A stretch of 39,709 nucleotides of DNA from Robertmurraya massiliosenegalensis JC6. Lineage in GTDB: Bacteria; Bacillota; Bacilli; Bacillales; Cytobacillaceae. Below the pieces are notes generated by a model. It saw nothing but the letters and a program-made list of their open reading frames with translations, did not search any database and was not told the origin of the DNA. The stretch spans positions 1 to 39,709 of the forward strand of contig NZ_HE978518.1 of the NCBI RefSeq assembly GCF_000311725.1, given 5' to 3'. Below, one piece after another: positions 1 to 6,953 of the stretch; the stretch's first letter is position 1, and the number at the start of each line of letters is the position of its first letter. A program made the translations under genes and the position numbers.

Positions 1-549
1 GCTTTTGGTTCTATTAAAGTAAACGGAGTGATGGAGGGGATTATTGGAATCATTGTAATAACATGCATTCATCTATTTATATCAAAGTTAAGTTTATTAA
101 ATAAGTTAAACCCTTTTATTATCGGAAAACCGACTATTCTAATTAAACACGGGAAAATTATCTATCGAAATTTAAAGGAAAGTAGATATCCTTTACCTGA
201 GCTGTTGTCTAATTTAAGAACATCAGGATATCCGGATATTCACGATATTGAATATGCGATTTTGGAAGCAACAGGTGAAATTAGCATTTTTCCAAGAAAA
301 GAATTAGTTCCTATTACTCCAAAAGATTTACATATGAAAGTGGAATACCGCGGATTACCCATAGCCGTTGTCATTGAAGGGAAAGTGCAAAAGCGTAATT
401 TAAAATTAATCAACAAAAATGAAAAGTGGTTAAAGGAAGAACTAAAGGCAAAGGGATATCTTCAAATCAAAGAAATTTTTTATGCTGCTGTTAGAGATAC
501 TGATCATTCATTAACCATTAACAAAATGGATGTTAACGACTTTTATTAA
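1..549 (+). CDS. DUF421 (YetF-like) membrane protein, 5' end outside window
   Basis: The reading frame is open from base 1, so the N-terminus lies outside the window; the GTG at 28 is internal rather than a start. About 20 residues of a hydrophobic segment (EGIIGIIVITCIHLFI) are followed by the cytosolic DUF421 fold. Recognisable family landmarks are GKPTILIKHGKI, the paired helical phrase LLSNLRTSGYPDIHDIEYAILEATG cut here to its core DIHDIEYAILEATG, and a C-terminal second half ending in LKAKGYLQIKEIFYAAV. YetF-family proteins are membrane proteins of unknown function, frequent in spore formers. It ends at a TAA with no clear terminator directly after. A second family member lies at 9309-10007, so the two flank much of the decaying region. 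The family call is firm; the role is unknown. Confidence 0.85.
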   Translation, partial: AFGSIKVNGVMEGIIGIIVITCIHLFISKLSLLNKLNPFIIGKPTILIKHGKIIYRNLKESRYPLPELLSNLRTSGYPDIHDIEYAILEATGEISIFPRKELVPITPKDLHMKVEYRGLPIAVVIEGKVQKRNLKLINKNEKWLKEELKAKGYLQIKEIFYAAVRDTDHSLTINKMDVNDFY

Positions 550-684
550 GACGATTCCCTTCCCTATATTTTAATTCTTAGCTAGGTAAATATGGATTTT
601 TAATGGTACAAACAACCAAAATCTTACCTTGTCATAAGATACCATCAAGTTCTAGTATTTTTGAGGAAGGAGCTGAGAAACCAA

Positions 685-924
685 ATGTGTAATCATACCC
701 CTTTTCATACTTCAGTTTATATGCCCTATGGGGATTTAAAAAATGAAACTTTGCGTGCTGTAATACCTTTTGTAAACTATGGTTTACAAGAAGCAGCATT
801 TACATCCTATCATCACGCAATTACGGAAGTGGCAGCCATTACTTATTTACTTGGAAAAGGATTTGATCCACGAACTGCTTATAAAACGGTTGAATCATGG
901 GAAGTAAATGAAACATTTTATTGA
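685..924 (+). CDS. Small uncharacterised protein, related to the tail of the cupin protein at 11.1 kb
   Basis: A 79-residue protein. ATG 685 is preferred because AGGAAGGAG lies about 12 bases upstream; an in-frame TTG at 661 lies before that site. There is no signal peptide or membrane segment. The C-terminal 25 residues (ITYLLGKGFDPRTAYKTVE) match in pattern the C-terminus of the frameshifted cupin at 11149-11968 (GVLVGKGYSPERAYETVEEW): both follow LxGKGxxPxxAYxTVExWE. I infer a shared C-terminal helical module, perhaps used in the same spore-related structure, but the sequence proves no function. It sits just upstream of the broken DUF3918 gene. Confidence 0.6.
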   Translation: MCNHTPFHTSVYMPYGDLKNETLRAVIPFVNYGLQEAAFTSYHHAITEVAAITYLLGKGFDPRTAYKTVESWEVNETFY

Positions 925-1108
925 GAACATGTAGGTTCGACCATTACTGACTATCAAACATTACCAGCATATTCAAACATTTGCATGTCGATATTAGCTT
1001 TGGAAGCGAGATTCATTTTCCCTTCCAAATACTCGATCGAGGAAGTGTTTGTTATTGAATAACTGGATGAATCTGTTCAATATAGGAAGAAGACTAAACC
1101 TATTCAAT

Positions 1109-1344
1109 ATGTTTAACAGAAGAAGAAACAACAGGGGGATTTTAGGGGCTCTCTGATTGGTTTAGGAGTTAGCGCAGCTGCTGTTTTTGGATTAAGAAGA
1201 AATGGGAACAGGAATATACTGAACCCTATCCAAAACTTTACCAATAACGTTCGAAAAAATGGTCAAATGAAAAGAATGGCTACAGCTGTAACAGAGTTTT
1301 CAAAAGAATTAGTACCTAGTAAAAATCAAATCAAAAATAAATAA
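1109..1344 (+). pseudogene. DUF3918-like small protein, frameshifted
   Basis: From ATG 1109 the frame reads MFNRRRNNRGILGAL and then stops. The adjacent frame continues with SLIGLGVSAAAVFGLRR and runs, with FSKELVPSKNQIKNK at its end, to TAA 1342-1344. The two halves join cleanly if one G is restored to the GGGG run near 1143, giving an N-terminal RR-rich patch, a glycine/alanine hydrophobic helix and the FSKELVP tail typical of DUF3918 (YrzQ-type) proteins of Bacillaceae. Function of the family is unknown. The single-base loss could be real decay or a sequencing error in a homopolymer; real decay is favoured by the many lesions nearby. Confidence 0.7.
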
Positions 1345-1353
1345 ATTCCCTTT

Positions 1354-1399
1354 AAAAAAAGGGCTTTCTCATAGGGATTAGATGCCTTGAGAAAGCCCT
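1354..1399. terminator. Bidirectional intrinsic terminator
   Basis: GGGCTTTCTCA (1361-1371) pairs perfectly with TGAGAAAGCCC (1388-1398). A run of seven A at 1354-1360 gives a good T-tract for minus-strand transcripts; the plus-strand side has only the weaker TATTCATTT. It ends the DUF3918 transcript and could block readthrough from the other side. Confidence 0.75.
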
Positions 1400-1468
1400 A
1401 TTCATTTATTAAACCTTACGTAGTTTAAGACACTTTTGACTTGTCATGTCCCAGTTAACAAGTTATTT

Positions 1469-1580
1469 ATCGCATTAGAATATCTGCTATTATTTTAGGA
1501 TAGGTAGTCCTGTAAGGAAGGCTGACTTATGGAGGGAGTGGAGTTCCCTTCTAGCCATTTATCAGGCAGATAAGTGCGAT
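1469..1580. other. Candidate structured RNA element of unknown type
   Basis: This gene-free stretch (1400-1690) holds nested pairing that no ORF explains. An outer stem ATCGCA (1469-1474) pairs with TGCGAT (1575-1580), and a second stem TATCTGC (1481-1487) with GCAGATA (1566-1572). Inside are a hairpin AGGA/TCCT (1497-1511) and a hairpin GGCT (1520-1523)/AGCC (1553-1556) capped by AGGGA/TCCCT (1533-1549). The result is a closed two-branch shape of about 112 bases. It does not match the riboswitch classes I can recognise. The strand cannot be decided. It may be a small RNA, a transposon end or a mobile repeat. Confidence 0.3.
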
Positions 1581-1691
1581 ACAAGGTATTAATCGATTAT
1601 CAACAAGGTTATTAAACATAGCCTTTCTATAGGAAGCTTATAATCCTTATTCAAATAAACCAATTTGGAAAAAGCAATGGTTTATAGAAAA

Positions 1692-1724
1692 TAAAAAAAG
1701 GACTTTGCATCTCGCAAAATCCTT
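1692..1724 (-). terminator. Intrinsic terminator of the 1799-2017 gene
   Basis: On the minus strand AAGGATTTTGC and GCAAAGTCCTT form a hairpin with loop GAGAT, followed by TTTTTT. It lies about 75 bases beyond the stop codon of the small minus-strand gene. Confidence 0.75.
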
Positions 1725-1798
1725 AATATATCTAGTTCTATAAAACCGTGTTTTTGATTTGAATATTATCATATTGTATCTATAAAAGAATGGATGAT

Positions 1799-2017
1799 TT
1801 ATTCTTCTGATAAAGATGATTGAGTTTGGAGCTGCGATTGTGCTTGACTAATTAATGTTTGTATTTGTGCCACTTCACTTGATGCTTGTTTTAATGCTTC
1901 TGAAGCAAGAGTGGTGTTAGCAGCAGATTGTTCAATTGCAGAAGTTATCATATCTTTTACAATAGAAGAAGCCGCTTCTGCTTGCTTCAATTTATTTGTA
2001 TCGATTTGATTAGCCAT
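1799..2017 (-). CDS. Small Ala/Ser/Gln-rich helical protein, function unknown
   Basis: A 72-residue protein beginning MANQIDTNKLKQ. The start at 2017 is chosen because GGAGGAAAT lies directly upstream at good spacing; the frame is open further 5' but without a ribosome site. The sequence is almost pure amphipathic helix: Ala, Ser and Gln dominate, with heptad-like spacing and no Cys, Trp or Pro, so a coiled coil or a small filament-like spore component is conceivable. It has no signal peptide or membrane segment. A terminator follows at 1692-1724, so it is probably monocistronic. I do not recognise the family. Confidence 0.7.
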   Translation of the reverse strand: MANQIDTNKLKQAEAASSIVKDMITSAIEQSAANTTLASEALKQASSEVAQIQTLISQAQSQLQTQSSLSEE

Positions 2018-2215
2018 TGTTAATTTCCTCCTATTTGTTTTAGTACAAAACATAGAATGCTTCAAAGAAATTTTTTATCCTCATTTCTTGGTATCATTTA
2101 ACAGAACCTATTAACATAAGATATAATAACATCCTTCAGAGTCCTAATTCATTAAAGCACAGATTTTCCTGTACTGTATGGAAAACCGGCTTTTTCGAAT
2201 TAGTATTAGGTAAAG

Positions 2216-2518
2216 TTACTCATCTTTGTTGTCGCCGTCACATATATCTTCCGCGTCTTCTATTGGATCCTCTGGATCTGGATCTTTGTCATTTTCATCA
2301 TCTTTAAACATGTTATCATCTTCATCTACTCCGGGTACATTTTCAATATCTGCATTATCATTTTGATCATTATTACCATCGTTATCATAAATATCACCGT
2401 TTTCAATAACATTATTGTTATCCTCTGGTGGTGGGTCCTGATCATCATTGTTACAACCCACTATTAACATGGTAGATAAAAATGTCCCTGCAAGAATTAG
2501 AAACCATTTTTTGTTCAT
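2216..2518 (-). CDS. Very acidic small lipoprotein
   Basis: A 100-residue precursor. Residues 1-21 form a lipoprotein signal peptide (MNKKWFLILAG then a hydrophobic core) ending in the lipobox LIVGC, with Cys22 as the lipid-modified residue. The mature chain of about 79 residues consists almost entirely of Asp, Glu, Asn and Pro, for example NDDQDPPPEDNNN and DKDPDPEDP, giving an extreme negative charge and no expected fold. AGGGAG lies upstream of the ATG at good spacing. It is probably anchored on the outer face of the membrane. Cation (calcium) binding or a surface brush is speculation from composition only. Confidence 0.8.
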   Translation of the reverse strand: MNKKWFLILAGTFLSTMLIVGCNNDDQDPPPEDNNNVIENGDIYDNDGNNDQNDNADIENVPGVDEDDNMFKDDENDKDPDPEDPIEDAEDICDGDNKDE

Positions 2519-2813
2519 GGTTGTTCTCCCTTCATGATCTATGTAAATTTAAACACAGTTAGTATCGTTCCCGATAAATGTAAAATTAAGATTGTATTTG
2601 GAAATTTTTAAATATCGTTTACTACAGTAAATTTTTAGAAAATAAGCTAAAGTAAACAAGTTCAAAATAAATACTCGCTAATTCTCACCTTATTAATTAA
2701 CCACTGATTTTTCAATGACAATTAATTTACACTCCTTTTACTTAGTGGCTCCTCTATCTTTTTTGATATTCATTTAGGAGTTAATAACACCTCAAGCCGT
2801 TTCTACTGACAAA

Positions 2814-3041
2814 CTAAACTTTGGACGCTTGAACTATCAAAGTGAGCATAATATAACACATAACCCCATAATCATTTTTGTTCACTCTTTTTTCCCCTAT
2901 TACTTTATATTGAAAATTTAATGGCAAGCTGTTCTTAAATTCTATTTCTTCTTCAGATTCAAATATGATATCTTCAATGACTTTATTTTCAATTTCAAGT
3001 TCTTTTCCGTTGGAATCCAATATGATTATTCTTAATCCCAT
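2814..3041 (-). CDS. Hypothetical 75-residue protein
   Basis: The start at 3041 (MGLRIIILDSNGKELE) is set by CAGGAGGC just upstream; the frame extends nine codons further 5' without support. The first half alternates beta-strand-like hydrophobics with acidic turns (IEDIIFESEEEIEF) and the C-terminus is hydrophobic (YGVMCYIMLTLIVQ). There is no signal peptide and no recognised domain. About 300 gene-free bases separate it from the lipoprotein gene downstream, and the yitT-like gene diverges from it upstream. Confidence 0.6.
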   Translation of the reverse strand: MGLRIIILDSNGKELEIENKVIEDIIFESEEEIEFKNSLPLNFQYKVIGEKRVNKNDYGVMCYIMLTLIVQASKV

Positions 3042-3307
3042 TAAATTTGCCTCCTGTTTACGGAACACAACAATACTAATGAAGTTTTTTTGAAATACTA
3101 AGTAAAAATTTATTAATGGTTGAAAGTATTCTAAAATTTTGAGGGAAAATTCGTTCTAATTTGATAAAAAATAGAATTTTATACAGAAATAATGTTACTG
3201 TTTTCACTAACTTTAAGTTGTGTGTCCTTCCTCTTTATTTACAACTCTCAGTCAACTTCTAAAATCTTCTGCTTGTACATAAATTTATAGTAAACAGACG
3301 ATAAAAG

Positions 3308-3895
3308 GTGATTTATATTCTTGAGAAAATGGCTGCAATTATTATAGGAAGTTTACTAATAGGGGTAGGAATAAACGGTTTTTTAGTCCCTTATCATTTG
3401 TTAGACGGCGGAGTTACAGGCATTGCCCTCATCCTACATTATTATTTTGGCTTTCCAACAGGAATAGGTATGTTTCTTTTAAGCCTCCCTTTATTTATAT
3501 TTGCATGGTTCTATAAACGAACATTTTTTTATAATAACTTTCTAGGTTTAATTATCGTATCAATATTTATTGATTGGTTAGAACCTTTACGAACACAATT
3601 TTTATTTTCTATCTTTACTAGTGTGTTATTAGGGGGAGCGTTAATTGGAATAGGGGTAGGAGTCATGCTTCTAAATAACGTAAGTTCTGGAGGAACAGAT
3701 ATGTTAGCCCAATTCATATCGGCAGCTTCCTCCTTAAATATAGGAGTTATTATTTTCTTAATTGATGGTCTAATTGTAGTAGCAGGGTTTAATGTTCTAG
3801 GATTAAAAGCATTTCTTTTTTCTTCCTTAATAATTTGTATTATAGGAATGATTACTTCCTTGATTGTCAAAAGTCATAAAATTACTGAGGACTAA
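3308..3895 (+). CDS. YitT family membrane protein, short form
   Basis: A 195-residue integral membrane protein with five or six helices. Family landmarks are the opening IIIGSLLIGVGINGFLVP, then LLDGGVTGIALILHYYFG and, late, NNVSSGGTDMLAQ. YitT proteins of Bacillus usually carry a cytosolic DUF2179 domain after the membrane part; here the chain ends right after the last helix (IVKSHKITED), so this is the short version. The start is uncertain: the GTG at 3308 has no good ribosome site, AAAGGTG at 3304 sits near no ATG, and ATG 3329 is an alternative. The function of the family is unknown. A strong terminator follows. Confidence 0.85.
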   Translation: MIYILEKMAAIIIGSLLIGVGINGFLVPYHLLDGGVTGIALILHYYFGFPTGIGMFLLSLPLFIFAWFYKRTFFYNNFLGLIIVSIFIDWLEPLRTQFLFSIFTSVLLGGALIGIGVGVMLLNNVSSGGTDMLAQFISAASSLNIGVIIFLIDGLIVVAGFNVLGLKAFLFSSLIICIIGMITSLIVKSHKITED

Positions 3896-3916
3896 TAAAA
3901 ATTACATAGACGATTA

Positions 3917-3980
3917 AAAGCAAAAATGATACAGAATAAAGTGGAACTGACTCTATTCTATATCATTTTTGCTTTTTTCC
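3917..3980 (+). terminator. Strong intrinsic terminator after the yitT-like gene
   Basis: AGCAAAAATGATA (3919-3931) pairs with TATCATTTTTGCT (3961-3973), extended inward by CAGAATA against TATTCTA, and is followed by a T-tract. It can work in both directions because A's precede the 5' arm. Confidence 0.85.
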
Positions 3981-4122
3981 TAATTTTTTACGTACCTTCG
4001 CAAGTCAAATCACCTAAAAAATAAAACTAATCCTACAAAAGAATAATTATCTCTCTTTTGCGACTATATCTTAAAAACTTTGCACAACTTGTATACATTC
4101 TCTGGACAAACCGAACTAGAAT

Positions 4123-4277
4123 TCATAAAAAAAGTTTAGTTTGTTCTTCTAAGACTTCAGGATAGCATCTGGGACAATAATATTTACGTCGGTCAGTACG
4201 AAGCCAATCATTTGGTAACAGTGATAGTTAATTTATCCAAAAATAGTTTTCACAAGAGGTGCAATTTCCCTATTCAT
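4123..4277 (-). pseudogene. Small zinc-ribbon protein, frameshifted and with a nonsense codon
   Basis: On the minus strand a GGGAG site precedes ATG 4277 (MNREI). Restoring one T to the ATT at the fifth codon joins this to CTSCENYFWIN, then an in-frame TAA, then LSLLPNDWLRTDRRKYYC and PRCYPEVLEEQTKLFL before TGA. The reconstructed protein is about 50 residues with two CxxC knuckles (CTSC and CPRC), the spacing of a zinc ribbon. Two independent lesions in so short a gene argue for real decay. I do not recognise the family name, and the function is unknown. Confidence 0.55.
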
Positions 4278-4919
4278 AGCAAAAACAACTCCCTTTATGA
4301 TTTTAACTTTCTAAATATTCAAATCCATACTATGCTCCTTTAATGATTAAGGTCTAGACTACCTATATAAAGGATAGAGTTTTTTGATTTTTAACGGAAA
4401 TTGATAAGACTTACTTGTTTAATTTTTTTAGTGGTTGTTTTTTCATAATTATTCTGTTAATAAACTGAATTATCATATTCTTTTATTCCTCTCATATAAT
4501 TTACCGATACTACCTAACAATCAACAAAAGCTGTACAAGCAACTGGGGTTACTAACCAATGGACCAGTGCAAGAACTAAAGGTGTCAAAATTGTCTATCA
4601 ATACCCTTTTAAACATTCTAGTAAGCTTTGGGATGTCACAGCACCATTAGTTTTGTAACATTAAGTTGTAAAATCAGTATCAAAGATATTGGAGTTGATC
4701 GCCATTACCCGCATTTTCAAACCATAGTTCTTCGCAACCCATTTTCTTGATTTAAAAATATTTATGGACTTTTAAAAAAGCTCATCATTTCACTACATAC
4801 TTCGGTAAGTAAAGAAGTTAAAAAGAATTAGCTTTAATTTTGTAATTCCGCACAAAAAACTATAATAATCTATTTATCGAAACTTTATTTTAAAAATAGG
4901 GACTATTATGATTTATGAT
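4278..4919 (+). other. Gene-free stretch
   Basis: This AT-rich stretch holds short open frames only. A 71-codon frame at 4435-4650 has no ribosome site and no recognisable similarity. It lies directly upstream of the tnsD remnant and may contain more of the same decayed element, but I can identify nothing in it. Confidence 0.4.
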
Positions 4920-5477
4920 CTGTTTTGGCTATAGGTCAAGTTAGTGAGAAAGGACATTATCCATTTGGTGAGGGCCCTTTTCCTTGTTTAAATAAAGCAG
5001 CAAGTCATTTGGTAAATTTTTAATACAAAAGGTGAAGTTTCTGTATGTTCAAAGACAAAGAAAATAATTGGACTTTTTAGATGTGACTGTGGATTTCATT
5101 ATTCAAAGAACGAGAAAGATAGTGAAAATATACAAAAAAATTGGAAGGATTAAACAATTTGGTGATTTGTGGATTATAACTGCTAATAATTTAATTCATA
5201 ATGAGAAAAGGAGTTATAGATCAGTTGCCAGGCAATTAGATGTGGATACCAAAACAGTAAAAAAATATGCAAATTCGTCTATGAATGAAAAAAAGAACAT
5301 GGTTCTTCTAATGACGTTATTTTTCAGAATAAGAAATCTGAGTGGCTTTATCTAATTAAGGAGAATCCTGGGAAAATGTAACAGAAATAAGAACAATGAA
5401 GCCTGCGTTGTACGCCGTCATCTATCGTAACGACAAAACAATGGCTTAAAGAGAATTCACCCAAAGAGAAAAGATAA
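4920..5477 (+). pseudogene. TnsD-like (TniQ family) transposition protein, degenerate fragment
   Basis: Pieces in shifting frames together match the C-terminal half of Tn7-type TnsD. In order they are GHYPFGEGPFPCLNKAASH, the zinc-knuckle phrase GLFRCDCGFHYSK, KKIGRIKQFGDLW, the helix-turn-helix stretch SYRSVARQLDVDTKTVKKYA, WLYLIKENPGK, EIRTMKPALYAVIYRNDK and finally KQWLKENSPKEKR before TAA 5475-5477. At least four frame changes and several stops separate them, so this is a dead gene. TnsD/TniQ proteins select target sites for Tn7-like elements with TnsABC. No tnsA, tnsB or tnsC and no element ends were recognised nearby, so only a relic remains. Confidence 0.75.
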
Positions 5478-5692
5478 AGGAATTTTTTTTGTAACATAAT
5501 TTTTTATTCTAAACAACTATTTGTTGAATGATCTGCATTTTTCAACGAAAGGATGAGCTTCTAACCGTTAAAAGTAAACGTATTCAGCTTGTGGTGCATA
5601 TACTGGATTGGTCCTTTATATAGGGTAGTAAATAAGATATCTAATCCTTTATTCTTCAGAACATAAACTTTAAATTTAGGGGGAGATTAGTA

Positions 5693-6163
5693 TTGCAAAC
5701 TGCACAGCAAACAATGGTTAGTATTCCATTCCCATCATTATGGGGTATCCATGCTGCTATAGCTGGTAAACCAATCGTTTGGGGCGTACTCAACATTAAC
5801 TCTATTACAGATAACAGGGTAATTGGTACGGTTAATTTTCGTGGTACACCTATTCCAATTACTGGATCTTGGGATGAAAACACCAAACAAATAAGATTTG
5901 ATACACCTTATGCCACATTTTCTGGAAACTTAGCGATATTTGATGAACCCCAAATTAGAATTCGACATTTTATTTTAAATGGGAGGCTTATTATGAAACC
6001 TCCTTCTTTACAAGCAGGCGAATACGGAACATGGATTGCTACAACCGATAGAGCTCTTACCGGATATCCCGTAATTAGTGGTATCTTTCCCCCTGTTGGA
6101 GTCTTTTTAACATCGAATATACTTAGTCGGCTACAGCAGAATAATGTAAGATCTTGGGTTTAA
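5693..6163 (+). CDS. Uncharacterised 156-residue protein
   Basis: It starts at TTG 5693, eight bases after AGGGGGAGA. There is no signal peptide, Cys or membrane segment. The sequence is rich in Ile, Pro, Gly and Thr in alternating strand patterns (VIGTVNFRGTPIPITGSWDE, TPYATFSGNLAIFD), suggesting a compact all-beta barrel or sandwich. A glycine-rich break (LQAGEYGTWIATTD) precedes a C-terminal helix-like segment. It stands alone between the tnsD relic and the IS110 remnant. Its frame is intact although both neighbours are broken, which suggests it is still under selection. I do not recognise the family. Confidence 0.7.
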   Translation: MQTAQQTMVSIPFPSLWGIHAAIAGKPIVWGVLNINSITDNRVIGTVNFRGTPIPITGSWDENTKQIRFDTPYATFSGNLAIFDEPQIRIRHFILNGRLIMKPPSLQAGEYGTWIATTDRALTGYPVISGIFPPVGVFLTSNILSRLQQNNVRSWV

Positions 6164-6191
6164 ATGGAAGAAATGTAAAACGAACCTCCCT

Positions 6192-6656
6192 CTATAAATA
6201 TTGATATATCAACGGTTTGACCCGTTGGTGGGGTGTCAAAAAAATATTTTTAATTAGTTGGCGTGGATTTTCGTAGTGTGAAAAGCTTCCGATTTCGGCT
6301 AATAAATCGACAATCGTTGTTTCTCCAAGCCCTGGAACCGTTGATAGCCATTCGTATTCTACAGATGTTTTTACAAGCTCAACTAAGTGTTGAGTAATAC
6401 TTTCAATATCCTTCTCTAATTGGTGGTAACGGCGGACGAGTGTGGCGATTTCAATACGGGCCATCTCACGTCCCTCTGTTACTCCGATAGAGTTAGCTGC
6501 GACTTTGAACCGTCCGTCTTTTGAGAATGATTTTTGGAGCACTCGCCCTCGATCATCAACAAAACAAGCGTAATGTGTGCGCTTGGCAATGTCGACTCCC
6601 ACAACAAGTGTTATTTCGGTGACTTGATTTATTTTCTGGTTTTGTTTAAAATCCAT
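6192..6656 (-). pseudogene. IS110-family transposase, internally deleted
   Basis: The start at 6656 follows AAGGAGGACTCC. The first 50 residues contain the RuvC-like opening VVGVDIAKRTHYACFVDDRG with the first catalytic Asp. The chain then jumps at KSFSKDGRF directly to the C-terminal domain (KVAANSIGVTEGREMARIEI, then STVPGLGETTIVDLLAEIG), which carries the helix-hairpin-helix of the IS116/IS110/IS902 domain. Intact members are about 400 residues; this is 154, so some 200 central residues and the serine-containing C-terminal tail are missing. The last dozen codons run through the left inverted repeat into flanking DNA. The deletion kept the frame open. The protein cannot be an active recombinase. 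Confidence 0.8.
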
Positions 6657-6713
6657 TATGGAGTCCTCCTTGGTTAACAAATTAGGGGTCATTTCGCCAC
6701 GATTTGACACCCC
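6230..6713 (-). mobile_element. IS110-type remnant with perfect 11-bp inverted ends
   Basis: GGGGTGTCAAA at 6230-6240 and TTTGACACCCC at 6703-6713 are exact inverted copies bracketing the deleted transposase. Just outside the left copy lies a small hairpin CAACGG-TTTGA-CCGTTG type sequence (6210-6226). Full IS110 elements are about 1.2-1.5 kb; this unit is 484 bp. It may be a non-autonomous derivative that could still be mobilised in trans, or simply a relic. No flanking target duplication was evident. Confidence 0.6.
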
Positions 6714-6953
6714 GCATCATACCAAGAGGGCTCTTTTTGTTCAAGTCCCCGAAAATTCTTCTAACAGGAATGCTCCTTTTTTGTTTTTCGATACATCTCC
6801 AACATTAAATATACTGTGACAAAATAAACTAATTACAAAATTAGTTGAGGTGTCTCATGAGAAAAGGTCAATCTACAAAATTCCTCGTATTCCAAACGTA
6901 TACTTGCTACATAGTTTGTACATGTTAAGGGAAAAACTAAGGAGGAATTTTAG

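Noticed and set aside
3529-3870. A 113-codon minus-strand frame
   Set aside because: It lies antisense to the well-supported yitT-like gene and has no ribosome site; a shadow of hydrophobic codons.
4435-4650. A 71-codon plus-strand frame
   Set aside because: No ribosome binding site, no recognisable motif and low-complexity AT-rich codon use; probably chance.
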